A DNA stretch of 64,000 nucleotides from Nostoc piscinale CENA21 (GTDB taxonomy: Bacteria; Cyanobacteriota; Cyanobacteriia; Cyanobacteriales; Nostocaceae): NCBI RefSeq assembly GCF_001298445.1, contig NZ_CP012036.1, forward strand, positions 971,090 through 1,035,089, read 5' to 3'. A model generated the notes under the pieces. That model saw only the letters and a program-made list of their open reading frames with translations, had not been told where the DNA came from and searched no databases. How positions within the stretch are numbered: the first letter of the stretch is position 1; each line of letters begins with the position of its first letter. Both the position numbers and the translations under genes were made by a program. Shown here piece by piece: positions 55,290 through 64,000 of the stretch.

Positions 55290-56231
55290 ATGTCCTCTAA
55301 AATTCCCGTCTCTGTATTAATTCCTGCCAAAAATGAAGAAGCCAACTTGCCGGCTTGTTTGACAAGCCTCCAAAGAGCAGATGAAATCTTTATTGTAGAT
55401 TCTCAAAGCAGTGATAAAAGCTTGGAAATTGCTAACAGTTATGGTGCTAATGTTGTGCAATTTCACTTTAATGGACGCTGGCCGAAAAAGAAAAATTGGT
55501 CTTTAGATAACTTACCTTTCCGTAATGAATGGGTACTAATTGTGGATTGCGATGAACGCATTACTCCCGAATTATGGGATGAAATTGCTCAAGCAATTCA
55601 AAATGAAGAATATAGCGGTTACTATCTCAATCGCCGCGTATTTTTCTTGGGTCAATGGATTCGTCACGGCGGAAAATATCCCGATTGGAATTTGCGTTTA
55701 TTTAAACACAAAGCCGGTCGTTACGAAAACCTCAATACCGAAGATATCCCCAACACTGGTGATAACGAAGTTCACGAACATGTGATTTTGCAAGGGAAAG
55801 TGGGATATCTGAAAAATGATATGCTCCATGAAGACTTTCGTGATTTATTCCACTGGTTAGAAAGACACAATCGCTATTCCAATTGGGAAGCTAGAGTTTA
55901 TTACAATCTGCTCACTGGTCAGGGTGACACAGGTACAATTGGCGCTAACTTATTTGGTGATGCCGTTCAACGTAAACGTTTTCTCAAGAAAGTCTGGGTA
56001 CATTTGCCTTTTAAACCAATTTTACGGTTTATTTTGTTCTATATTATTCAGCGTGGTTTTTTAGATGGCAGAGCCGGATATATCTATGGCCGTCTACTCA
56101 GTCAATATGAATATCAAATTGGCGTGAAACTATATGAATTACGCAATTGTGGCGGTAAATTAAATACAGCCAATACTGCTAAATCAGCTCCGCCATCTCT
56201 CCCCCAAAAAATTGAGCAAACAGCAGTTTAG
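55290..56231 (+). CDS. GT2 glycosyltransferase, hps-like cluster
   Basis: 313 residues. VSVLIPAKNEEANLPACLTSL, FIVDSQSSDKS and VDCDERITPELWDE give a typical WaaE/KdtX-like GT2. DLFHWLERHNRYSNWEA is the basic/aromatic stretch of this group. The start is 15 bp after the upstream gene, so the two are translated from one mRNA. In N. punctiforme similar genes (hpsF/G-like) belong to the hormogonium polysaccharide set. Substrate unknown. Confidence 0.88.
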   Translation: MSSKIPVSVLIPAKNEEANLPACLTSLQRADEIFIVDSQSSDKSLEIANSYGANVVQFHFNGRWPKKKNWSLDNLPFRNEWVLIVDCDERITPELWDEIAQAIQNEEYSGYYLNRRVFFLGQWIRHGGKYPDWNLRLFKHKAGRYENLNTEDIPNTGDNEVHEHVILQGKVGYLKNDMLHEDFRDLFHWLERHNRYSNWEARVYYNLLTGQGDTGTIGANLFGDAVQRKRFLKKVWVHLPFKPILRFILFYIIQRGFLDGRAGYIYGRLLSQYEYQIGVKLYELRNCGGKLNTANTAKSAPPSLPQKIEQTAV

Positions 56232-56408
56232 AAGTATGAATTGAAGGAGGCAGGAGGCAGAAGGCAGGAGGTAAAAGTCTTACTATAACTAGCATTCGCG
56301 CTTTCTAAATGTCCTAAACTATACTTCAACTGCTTTATTTAGACGTGAGGGACTGGGAAAATCATACTACCCAGTCTCTTTTGTTTATTGACCAATGACA
56401 AATAACAA
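56232..56408. repeat. Purine-rich STRR (GCAGGAGG family) in the hps-like spacer
   Basis: GAAGGAGGCAGGAGGCAGAA and GGCAGGAGG follow directly after the GT2 stop (56243-56272). The rest of the spacer shows no gene. The same unit occurs at 34487, 37760 and 63723, reversed in the last two. Confidence 0.55.
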
Positions 56409-56999
56409 ATGACAAATAACCAATCCTTTGTAGATTTACGCAAGTATGACCAATCCTGGTTTGACCGTGGTCGTCCAGGCTGGTATGTGTTGTTGTGGTG
56501 GTTTGTACAGGCGATCGCCTTTCCCTTAACTCCACATCCTTTTAATGGTTTGCGTTGTTTTTTGCTGCGATTCTTTGGGGCGCGTATTGGTCAAGGTGTA
56601 TTGATTCGACCCACAGCCCGCTTCACTTATCCGTGGAAAGTTACCATTGGTGACTACAGTTGGATTGGTGATGATGTAGTTTTATACAGTTTGGATAAAA
56701 TTAATATCGGTGAACACTGCGTGATTTCCCAAAAAACCTACTTATGTACGGGTAGCCACGACATCCAAGACCCGGCTTTTGGATTAAAAACAGCACCAAT
56801 TACTATTAATAATGGGGTGTGGGTGACAGCTGATTGTTTTGTTGGCCCTGGGGTAGAAATTGGTGCAAATGCTGTGATTGGTGCTCGCAGTACAGTGTTT
56901 GCCAATATGCCCCCTGGACAAGTTTGTTGGGGTAGTCCTTGTAAACCACACTATGCTCGGTTAAAAAATTCAGCCAATTCATCAGAACTTTTGGATTAA
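56409..56999 (+). CDS. Left-handed beta-helix acetyltransferase (WcaF-like, HpsU-like)
   Basis: 196 residues with hexapeptide repeats (IGQGVLIRPTARF, IGDYSWIGDDVVLYS, INIGEHCVISQKTYLCTGSHD). The catalytic histidine is in CTGSHDIQDPAF. It resembles colanic-acid acetyltransferase WcaF, which O-acetylates a polysaccharide unit with acetyl-CoA. In the hps set of Nostoc an acetyltransferase of this kind is called HpsU. Position after two GT2 genes supports that reading. Confidence 0.9.
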   Translation: MTNNQSFVDLRKYDQSWFDRGRPGWYVLLWWFVQAIAFPLTPHPFNGLRCFLLRFFGARIGQGVLIRPTARFTYPWKVTIGDYSWIGDDVVLYSLDKINIGEHCVISQKTYLCTGSHDIQDPAFGLKTAPITINNGVWVTADCFVGPGVEIGANAVIGARSTVFANMPPGQVCWGSPCKPHYARLKNSANSSELLD

Positions 57000-57108
57000 C
57001 GAAATTTAAACTCAAGTTCCTGATCTCCCTTGTCTTCCCTATCCCCCTTGTCAAAAACCCACACCTATCATCCCCATACCCTACATGATGAGTCTTTGAC
57101 CTACTAAA

Positions 57109-60100
57109 TCACCCCTCACCTATGAAAAACTTTTTAATTAAGGCTGCTAGTTGCTTGAGTTTGACAGGTTTACTGAGGTAGTCGTTAGCGCCTGCGGCTA
57201 AACAGCGATCGCGATCGCCGCTCATGGCTAGGGCTGTCAGGGCAACAATGGGAGTATTGACGAACTCAGGATTTTGGCGAATTTGTCTAATTGCTTCTAA
57301 ACCGTCGATTCCTGGCATTTGAATATCCATCAAAATTAAGTCAGGATGGTGTGCCTTTGTCGAATCAATAGCTTCTTGACCGTTCTTAGCCAACACAATA
57401 CGATATCCCTTGGCTTCGAGGTAGCTAGAAACTGTACTAATATTGGCTTCGTTATCTTCTACCAGCAAGATAAGGGGGGTAAGACTTGACGATTCATCGG
57501 TAGTGCAGCAGCAAGCTTCTGGAGTATTAATTACTTGATAATTGGTAGTGAGTTCCGGTGCGAGATCAGCAATAGGATGACAGGGCAGATCGACTGTAAA
57601 ACAACTACCCACACCTAATTCGCTCGTCAGTCCTACCCGCCCACCGTGCAGTTCTACAATTTGTTTGACTAATGCCAGACCTAAGCCTGTACCTGTATAT
57701 TGCCGATTTAAGGCGCTGTCAATCTGCACAAAAGGCTGAAATAGTTTCTGGATATTTTCTGGTGAAATTCCAATCCCAGTATCTTGGATGGCGAAGTGCA
57801 AGAAGTGTTGCATCGTTGCATCGCTAGTTGATATCGGGGAGGAAATTTGCGTCACTTCCAAGGTGATGCGTCCGCCATCGGGAGTAAATTTGACGGCGTT
57901 ATTCAACAGATTCAATAACACTTGACGAATCCGCCGTTCATCTACAAGTATTTCTGGGAGATTCATTTGCAATTTCAGTTCAACTTGAATTTGCTTGCGT
58001 AATGCCTGCTGTTTGATAAATGCCAGACTGGATTGGCACAGATGATTTACGGAAGTCCAGCAATAGTCAAGTTTGATCTGCCCAGCTTCAATTTTGGCCA
58101 AATCTAAAATGTCGTTAATCAACTCCAGTAAATGGGAACCACTACGCTCAATAGTTTGTAATGCTTTGAGTTGTTGCTCATTGATAATTCCAAACACTTC
58201 TTCTTGTAGCCCTTCGGTCATCCCCAGAATGGCATTGAGAGGTGTGCGGAGTTCATGACTCATGTTGGCTAAAAATTCATCTTTGAGACGGGTAGCGCGA
58301 GCTAGTTCTTCGTTGGAAATTGCCAGTTTTTGATTGCTTTCGGTGAGTTTTGCTTCTGCTTGCTGGCGTTCGGTGAGTTCTAACTGTAATTGTTGAAATA
58401 AACTGGCTTGCTGAATTGCGATCGCTAACTGATTGGCAATTTGTTGCAGGAGTTGTGCTTCCGAGTCTTTCCAGAGGCGCTTTTCTTGACAAGCATGAAC
58501 AACTAAAACGCCCCAGAGCTTGTTATTTGTCCAAGGAGTCACCCAGCGATGATGTTCTGTGTCTCGCACTTCTTGAAGAATTGGTGCGACGATTTTGGAC
58601 TGAATTTGACCTGTCTGGGAGTATTCTACTAAGCAATTTGTCCAGATATCTTGCATAACATCGGGGACAATGCGCGGTTTGCCTTGCCAGTAATAATCGA
58701 GGATTTCTTGAGACCAAGTTTCATCTTCCCAGTGTTGGTCTTTGAGTCTAGGCAATCCCTCAGATATAGCTTCTTCGACAATTTGGCTCTTACCGTTAGC
58801 AAACAGCCGGAAGACGATCACACGATCGCAGTGTAGTACATCTTTTACTTGTTGAGTTACCGTTGCCAGGATTTCGTTAATATCTAAAGATTCCCGAATC
58901 TTCTGCACGATAATTTCCAAGGTTTCCTGTCGCCGCAGTTGTAAGGCAATTTTAGCTTCGGCTTGTTGGCGGACTAACAGTTCCGCCTGAATTTGTTCGT
59001 AGAGATTGGCTTGTTGAATGGCGATCGCCAACTGGTAGGATAATTCTTGGGTAAACTCAATCTCCGACTGTCGCCAAGAACGAGTTGTGCCACATTGATG
59101 AATACACAACAAACCCCACAATTCATCACCACAGAGTAACGGCATCACCAAATTGCTCCGCACCTGAAACTCAGCCAAGATGTCACTGTGACAGGTACTC
59201 ATTCCACCTTGATAAATGTCATCAACCGCAAAAAATCGACCTTTAGCATAGAGGTATGAATAATTTTTGCCAAAGCAGTGATCATGTATGGGAATGGCGA
59301 TGACTGAACTAAAACGCTCACCTACTGATTCCGCCACAAATTCGCCATCGTTATAGCTGGAGTCAGGATAAAACTTGAAAATACCCACCCGATCAGCTTG
59401 AATTACTTGGCGAATTTCCTGACAAGCAGTGTTAAAAATCGTTTGCAAGTCTAGGGATTCACGAATCCTTTGGGAAATTTCTCGCAGTAGTTTTTCCCGT
59501 TGTATTTGGAGATAAATTGTTTTCTCGATTTGTTTACGAGCGGTAATATCTCGAAAGATACCTTGTGTCGCGCTCGGCTGTCCATTTTGCAATTGACAAT
59601 TAACATTTCCCTCGACAATAATTTCTCGGCCTGCTTTGGTGAGAAATCTGGTTTCGATCCCTAAGCACAAAGCTCCTGCAAACAAGCTGTGCATTGCTGT
59701 TTGGCAATGTACCAATTCATCGGGATGAATGACTTGGAAAATCGATAACTGTTCTAAGTCGCTATCGTCATATCCCAAGGTTTCTTTCCAGGCCCGATTC
59801 ACAAATAAAATTCGACCATCAGGGGCAATGCTTTGAATCAAATCGGTGGCGTTGTCAAAGAAATCTCGTAATTGTGCTTCTCTCGCCTGGAGTTCTTGGG
59901 TGCGCTGTGCGATTTTCTGCTCTAAGTCTTGGTTCAAACGATGTAGTGCATGATTAGCGGCTTTGCGTTGTAATTCTGCGGCTGCCCTGGCTGCAAATAC
60001 TTGGAGAATCGGTATAGCTTCAGCATATTGATTTTCCTGTATGGGCTGTAAATCGATAATGCAAAGAGTCCCAATGGCATTACCGTCATCATCTTTGAGG

Positions 60101-61971
60101 GCAATCCCCAGATAACTATCTGCTTGTATCGTTACTAAGTCTAAATCGTCAGGGAAAAATGACTGGACTTGGCTTTGGCAGTAAAATTCCCCGTTCTTCA
60201 GAGCATATTCGCAAGGAGTCAGAGCCATAGGGTAGGAAATTGGTGGTTGCAAGGCTCCATTTGCCCAAAAGCCCAAGGTATGTAATTCATCGCCAAGTTT
60301 TTCAGTCACAAGCACATAGGGGACATCTAAGGCTTCAGCAATGTGGCAGACCAAAGCGGGAAAAAATTCCTCGCCAGTGACGGCGGCTGTACCCTCAACC
60401 AATTTTTGTAAAGTCAATTCAATGCGTTGGCGATCGCGCAGTTCATCTTGGAGTTGTTGGTGAGTAGTAGCTTGCTGAAGGGCGATCGCTAAATGCACTG
60501 ATAACATTTGCAACAGTTCGACTTCTTCTGGTTGCCACTCACGGGGGTGTTGATTTTCGGTTGCATTGAGCAAACCCCATAATTGTTCACCACACAAAAG
60601 TGGCACTAAAATTTTGGCTCTTGTGTGCAGGCGCATCAGCATCTCGCGATGACAATCAGATAATTGGGTTGTGTAGATATCTGAAACAACACGAATTTTT
60701 CCCTGGCGATAACTATCTGTGTTATGTAGCGAAAAGCAGGGGTCATGAATTTGTTCACCCACCAGTGTCACTGGTGAATTGGTAGACTCGGCAACCATTG
60801 TCATTTGCCCATCGACATGAAATTGCCAAATATTGACGCGATCGCAGTTTAATAAATGCCTTACCTTTTCAACTGTGGTGTTCAAAATAGTTTGCAAACT
60901 CAAAGATGAGCGAATTTGGACAGCGATCTCTGCGATTAATTTCTCCTGGCTGATTTTGGCTTGCAAGGCGCTAGTCCGTAAGTCAACTTGTTGTTCTAGT
61001 TCCACGGTGCGACTTTCTAGAATTGCCAAATGTTCTGCTTCTAATTGCATCACCCTTTTTTCTAGCATTCCTGCTAACTTGTATAGTTCCAAGGGGTTGA
61101 GGGCTTGTAGCAGATTGCTTTGGGTGATAATGCCCAAGAGTTCACCTTGTTTTCCGATCACTGCCAATCTTCTAATGAAGCGTTGTTCCATGATTTGCTG
61201 CACCACCAACAAGGAATCATGGGGTTTTACTGTAAACATCGGTGAACTCATGACTATCTGAGCTAGGCAATGTTTCAAGTTCAAGCCCAAGGCTTGAAAC
61301 TGTACAATGTCACGCTCGGTAATAATTCCCAGCGGAAATTGCAGCGGTTGAATTGGGCTACCACCAGTATCTACAATCATTACCGAACTAATCTGATGTT
61401 GAGCCATCAGTTGGGCGATCGCTAACATTGAACTGTCAGGAGAAGCACAAATCACCTCAGTAATCATCACCTCCGACACCAAGCGCAACCGCAACAAATC
61501 CACCGGACGACAGGCATGACTCAGACTTTCATGGGTTACTAGCCCTACCACCTGCTCCTGCTTATTCAAAATCGGTATATGGCGGATATGGTACTGCTGG
61601 AGCAAATTCACCGCCGAAAATAAATCTGTCAAATCAGATTCGTGCAGAGTGACGACTGGATAAGTCATCACTTCCCGAATTGCCAAATTTGCTAAAGAAT
61701 GCTGTTCTGCACTCAACCGCACAACATCTCTTTCTGTGAAGATACCGATTAAGCTGCCATCTTCTACTACTAACACGCAACTAGAGCGTGCTTCTAGATA
61801 AACTTTATCTAGTTGCCCATCCTGACTTTGAGTAGTATCACAAATATTTCGGATACCACTCATTTGGTTAATTACTTCCGTTACCAATGTCTCTGGTTTG
61901 ACTATGAGCGGATGGGGAACAATCGCCGACTTCAGTTCTGATGCTGTCAGGGAAGTTGTGTGGTTAAGCAT
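57109..61971 (-). CDS. Hybrid sensor histidine kinase (CBS-GAF-PAS-GAF-HisKA-HATPase-REC)
   Basis: 1620 residues. Order: two CBS pairs (about 15-150 and 165-295), a coiled coil (300-345), GAF domains at about 350-500 and 530-670, PAS at about 700-815, two more GAFs (about 835-990 and 1015-1195, phytochrome-like without an obvious bilin cysteine), HisKA with H1239 (SHELRTPLNA), HATPase (LLNNAVKFTPDGG, DTGIGIS, GTGLGLA) and a C-terminal receiver with D1549 (LMDIQMPG). CBS domains bind adenine nucleotides, so energy state may be sensed. It is divergent from the next kinase. No membrane segment, so cytoplasmic. Confidence 0.94.
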   Translation of the reverse strand: MLNHTTSLTASELKSAIVPHPLIVKPETLVTEVINQMSGIRNICDTTQSQDGQLDKVYLEARSSCVLVVEDGSLIGIFTERDVVRLSAEQHSLANLAIREVMTYPVVTLHESDLTDLFSAVNLLQQYHIRHIPILNKQEQVVGLVTHESLSHACRPVDLLRLRLVSEVMITEVICASPDSSMLAIAQLMAQHQISSVMIVDTGGSPIQPLQFPLGIITERDIVQFQALGLNLKHCLAQIVMSSPMFTVKPHDSLLVVQQIMEQRFIRRLAVIGKQGELLGIITQSNLLQALNPLELYKLAGMLEKRVMQLEAEHLAILESRTVELEQQVDLRTSALQAKISQEKLIAEIAVQIRSSLSLQTILNTTVEKVRHLLNCDRVNIWQFHVDGQMTMVAESTNSPVTLVGEQIHDPCFSLHNTDSYRQGKIRVVSDIYTTQLSDCHREMLMRLHTRAKILVPLLCGEQLWGLLNATENQHPREWQPEEVELLQMLSVHLAIALQQATTHQQLQDELRDRQRIELTLQKLVEGTAAVTGEEFFPALVCHIAEALDVPYVLVTEKLGDELHTLGFWANGALQPPISYPMALTPCEYALKNGEFYCQSQVQSFFPDDLDLVTIQADSYLGIALKDDDGNAIGTLCIIDLQPIQENQYAEAIPILQVFAARAAAELQRKAANHALHRLNQDLEQKIAQRTQELQAREAQLRDFFDNATDLIQSIAPDGRILFVNRAWKETLGYDDSDLEQLSIFQVIHPDELVHCQTAMHSLFAGALCLGIETRFLTKAGREIIVEGNVNCQLQNGQPSATQGIFRDITARKQIEKTIYLQIQREKLLREISQRIRESLDLQTIFNTACQEIRQVIQADRVGIFKFYPDSSYNDGEFVAESVGERFSSVIAIPIHDHCFGKNYSYLYAKGRFFAVDDIYQGGMSTCHSDILAEFQVRSNLVMPLLCGDELWGLLCIHQCGTTRSWRQSEIEFTQELSYQLAIAIQQANLYEQIQAELLVRQQAEAKIALQLRRQETLEIIVQKIRESLDINEILATVTQQVKDVLHCDRVIVFRLFANGKSQIVEEAISEGLPRLKDQHWEDETWSQEILDYYWQGKPRIVPDVMQDIWTNCLVEYSQTGQIQSKIVAPILQEVRDTEHHRWVTPWTNNKLWGVLVVHACQEKRLWKDSEAQLLQQIANQLAIAIQQASLFQQLQLELTERQQAEAKLTESNQKLAISNEELARATRLKDEFLANMSHELRTPLNAILGMTEGLQEEVFGIINEQQLKALQTIERSGSHLLELINDILDLAKIEAGQIKLDYCWTSVNHLCQSSLAFIKQQALRKQIQVELKLQMNLPEILVDERRIRQVLLNLLNNAVKFTPDGGRITLEVTQISSPISTSDATMQHFLHFAIQDTGIGISPENIQKLFQPFVQIDSALNRQYTGTGLGLALVKQIVELHGGRVGLTSELGVGSCFTVDLPCHPIADLAPELTTNYQVINTPEACCCTTDESSSLTPLILLVEDNEANISTVSSYLEAKGYRIVLAKNGQEAIDSTKAHHPDLILMDIQMPGIDGLEAIRQIRQNPEFVNTPIVALTALAMSGDRDRCLAAGANDYLSKPVKLKQLAALIKKFFIGEG

Positions 61972-62261
61972 TCATGTATTGACCAAGAAATATATAATTT
62001 ATTGTTCCCATTACAATCTAGTTTTATTTCTGGGATTTTTCTAGCTTGTAATTTCCGGCCAACACATTCTCTTCCTGTAAGCTGTAACTTGTTCCCTATT
62101 AAATGCAATGTAAAATTTTCCCAGATGACGGGGAAATTGCGCCTATCTTGTTCGGTTATACGACTGTCTCTTGTACACAAATGACTATACCCTCTTAAGT
62201 AGTAGTCAAACATTACGTTTTTACTTTATTTAGTCGCTCTTCAACCAAGAGGTGAAAACCT
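61972..62261. other. Divergent promoter region between two kinases
   Basis: About 290 bp, with no recognised operator or RNA. The two kinases may be co-regulated here. The rightward gene starts at a GTG with AGAGGTG upstream. Confidence 0.4.
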
Positions 62262-63707
62262 GTGTACGAATGGATCTTGCCAAGTCTGAGTGAAGTTTTA
62301 GCCGACAGTCAATCAACTATGGCTGAATGTTCACCAGCCAAGGCAGAGCGACAGTGGCAAATGAGTTTAGCCGCAACAGAACATTTATTAATTGAGAATT
62401 TAGCAACAACTTCTGGGGCTGCACCAGCACTAGTATTAGCTGCACCAGCACCTTTATTTAGTCAACCAGTATTAACTCAAAACATCCAGACGGTTACTTT
62501 TACAGCCAAGCCGTTTAACCCCTTGGCTTTGATGCCGTTTCAAATGCCAACCACAACCACGGTAGCCGAAGAAAATTCTTTTCAAGAAGCTGTACTGCCG
62601 ATACTACCTGCTGATCCCCTAGGTGCCGAGCAGTTTTGCTTGGTATTCACCGAGAAATTCAGATTAGTCTTGGTTTTGGCAGAATGCAAAAATGGCAACA
62701 AAAGATTTTCCTTTTCCTTTGAACCCCAGATAGTTCAGCAAGCATGGCGAGCGATCGGAGCGCGGGTAATGCTGGCTAATCCTGATTTTTGCGCGGAACT
62801 TGACGGGTTAGTGCAGCAATATTCGCCAGTAGCACCAGATTACCGCATTGCTATGCAGTTTAGTCAGTTGCTACTTCAAGAATTGCCAGAACCAGAAGTT
62901 GCGAAAGAGTGGGAAACCGCAACCAATGTACCTCATTCCCAAACACCAATTCCCACTACCCAACATCCAGTTCCCGATGTCGAATTGCTCCAAGCCTTTG
63001 CTCATGAGGTTCGCACTCCCTTAACTACCATTCGCACTATGACACGTCTGCTACTCAAGCGGCGTGATTTACCTGCGGCTGTGGTTAACCGCTTAGAAAT
63101 TATTGATCATGAGTGTACTGAGCAAATTGATCGGATGGAATTGCTGTTCAAGGCAGCAGAACTAGAAACTTGTGCTGCTACAAAAGCGGCTAATACTCAT
63201 CTTACGCCTATGTCGCTGCATCAAGTTCTGCAACAGAGTATTCCCCGTTGGCAACAAGCTGCATCTCGACGCAACCTCACTTTAGAAGTAGTGGTTCCCC
63301 AGCAATTACCTACAGTGGTCAGTAATCCGACAATGTTAGATCGCGTACTGACAGGATTGATGGAGAATTTTACCCGTAGCTTACCTGCTGGGAGCCATAT
63401 TCAAGTACAGGTCATTCCCGCTGGCGACCAACTCAAGCTGCAATTGTCACCACAACCCCAGTGCCAAGACTCAGAAACAGCAGATACATTTGTTACACCA
63501 CCAATTCGGAAGGCTCTGGGGCAATTGCTGATGTTTCAACCAGAGACAGGGACAATTAGTTTGAATTTAAATGCTACTAAACACTTGTTCCAAGCGATTG
63601 GCGGTAAGCTGATTGTGCGTCAAAGACCTCAATATGGCGAAGTGTTGACGATTTTTTTACCTTTAGAAGTTAGCCATCAACAAAAGTTAGAAGTGAGAAA
63701 AAATTAG
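62262..63707 (+). CDS. Histidine kinase-like protein with a degenerate ATPase domain
   Basis: 481 residues from GTG 62262 (MYEWILPSLSEVL). The N-terminal part (about 1-230) is unique, with an alanine/proline-rich stretch near 50-110 and a cryptic sensor domain. HisKA has H248 in FAHEVRTPLTTIRTM. The C-terminal part resembles HATPase (LDRVLTGLMENFTRSLP, LFQAIGGKLIVRQRPQYGEVLTIFLP). The N-box asparagine is present but no DxGxG box can be seen, so ATP binding may be poor. It may act as a scaffold or a partner of the divergent hybrid kinase. Confidence 0.82.
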   Translation: MYEWILPSLSEVLADSQSTMAECSPAKAERQWQMSLAATEHLLIENLATTSGAAPALVLAAPAPLFSQPVLTQNIQTVTFTAKPFNPLALMPFQMPTTTTVAEENSFQEAVLPILPADPLGAEQFCLVFTEKFRLVLVLAECKNGNKRFSFSFEPQIVQQAWRAIGARVMLANPDFCAELDGLVQQYSPVAPDYRIAMQFSQLLLQELPEPEVAKEWETATNVPHSQTPIPTTQHPVPDVELLQAFAHEVRTPLTTIRTMTRLLLKRRDLPAAVVNRLEIIDHECTEQIDRMELLFKAAELETCAATKAANTHLTPMSLHQVLQQSIPRWQQAASRRNLTLEVVVPQQLPTVVSNPTMLDRVLTGLMENFTRSLPAGSHIQVQVIPAGDQLKLQLSPQPQCQDSETADTFVTPPIRKALGQLLMFQPETGTISLNLNATKHLFQAIGGKLIVRQRPQYGEVLTIFLPLEVSHQQKLEVRKN

Positions 63708-63722
63708 AGGATAAGCTATTAG

Positions 63723-63743
63723 GCTCCTGCCTCCTGCCTTCTG
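63723..63743. repeat. STRR unit (CTCCTGC family)
   Basis: CTCCTGCCTCCTGCCTTCTG, a copy of the GCAGGAGG family in reverse, at the 3' end of the kinase-like gene. Confidence 0.5.
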
Positions 63744-63817
63744 CTATATAAAAAAATTGAGCGAGAAGTTTTTTGTTACCTCTCAACTCATATTTAGCTA
63801 AACGTGAAAAGATTTAC

Positions 63818-64000
63818 TTAAGCTTGCAAGTCATCTTTTTTATTTTTCTTCTTCAGTCTGATAGTACTTAAACCAAACAAGCTTAAAGCTGCCATCATGC
63901 TAGGTTCAGGTACTGACTTAACTTCAGCCTGAGTAGGTGCTGGTTCAGGTGCTGGTGCTGGCTCAGGTGCTGGTGCTGGCTCAGGTGCTGGTTCAGGTGC
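63818..64000 (-). CDS. PEP-CTERM protein, 3' end (start outside window)
   Basis: The frame ends at TAA (63820-63818) and is open to the window edge, 60 residues. The end VPEPSMMAALSLFGLS, followed by a basic tail (TIRLKKKNKK), is a PEP-CTERM sorting signal: a PEP motif, a hydrophobic helix and a positive end, cut and anchored by an exosortase. Before it is a run of PAPEP repeats (visible as PAPEPAPAPEP), a low-complexity spacer typical of surface proteins. The rest of the gene is beyond the right edge. Confidence 0.85.
   Translation of the reverse strand, partial: APEPAPEPAPAPEPAPAPEPAPTQAEVKSVPEPSMMAALSLFGLSTIRLKKKNKKDDLQA

Noticed and set aside
1..64000. Reductive genome of an obligate symbiont (Nostoc azollae type)
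   Set aside because: Several broken genes exist, but most breaks are single-base changes in homopolymers, no transposases are seen, and most genes are intact.

Overview
The window comes from a filamentous, heterocyst-type cyanobacterium of the Nostoc/Anabaena/Calothrix group. Supporting signs are the very frequent HIP1 octamer GCGATCGC and its GCGATCG variants in genes and spacers, a CP12 gene, Uma2-family remnants, DUF3177, hormogonium-polysaccharide-like glycosyltransferases, a PEP-CTERM protein, a CBS/GAF/PAS hybrid kinase, and many short tandemly repeated (STRR-type) spacer sequences. It looks chromosomal and mostly vertically inherited. I see no transposase, phage gene, rRNA, tRNA or CRISPR array.

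Layout. 1-2.1 kb: the 5' part of a DUF4157 protein (HELTH motif) ending in a nuclease-like RGH module, running off the left edge, behind a NarL-type response regulator. 3.5-6.1 kb: a fusion of a cyclic-nucleotide-binding fold, a sigma54-activator-like AAA+ domain and a membrane polyferredoxin. 6.3-17.4 kb: surface-polysaccharide genes (two priming sugar transferases, gmd and fcl for GDP-fucose, a frameshifted GT4, a CSP41-like SDR, rfbB and a decayed rfbA) interleaved with a sugar ABC permease, a catalase-family protein and 5-formyl-THF cyclo-ligase. 17.4-23.1 kb: pgsA, a broken Uma2 gene, aspA, a 2TM protein, a divergent DUF4188/PadR pair with a clear operator, and a sigma-like protein. 23.6-29.5 kb: a 1947-residue TamB/DUF490 protein with internal 70-residue repeats. 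29.6-38.9 kb: caspase-family protein, guaA, cbiD, two cyanobacterial conserved proteins, cp12, a FIST sensor and a metallophosphoesterase. 39.4-47.8 kb: cellulose-synthase-like GT2, PIG-V-like mannosyltransferase, a broken GT39, a GNAT protein and radC. 48.0-48.9 kb: a GDT1-family Mn exporter gene, frameshifted, behind a yybP-ykoY manganese riboswitch. 48.9-53 kb: a degenerating PIN-domain toxin-antitoxin pair, the second sugar ABC permease, a damaged rnz, and cobU. 54.3-57 kb: an hps-like cluster of two GT2s and an acetyltransferase. 57.1-63.7 kb: two divergent histidine kinases. 63.8-64 kb: the 3' end of a PEP-CTERM protein.

How the genes work together. The main theme is the cell surface: nucleotide-sugar synthesis (GDP-fucose, dTDP-sugars), lipid-linked initiation, several glycosyltransferases, cellulose-like synthesis, outer-membrane assembly (TamB) and exosortase-sorted protein. 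Sensory and regulatory genes are scattered among these.

A second theme is gene breakage. Five +1 frameshifts (in four genes) all fall in runs of seven or eight A/T. rnz carries three indels and the antitoxin one, and rfbA carries in-frame stops. The homopolymer cases could be sequencing error, real slippage mutations or slippage-rescued genes. The rfbA case looks like real decay.
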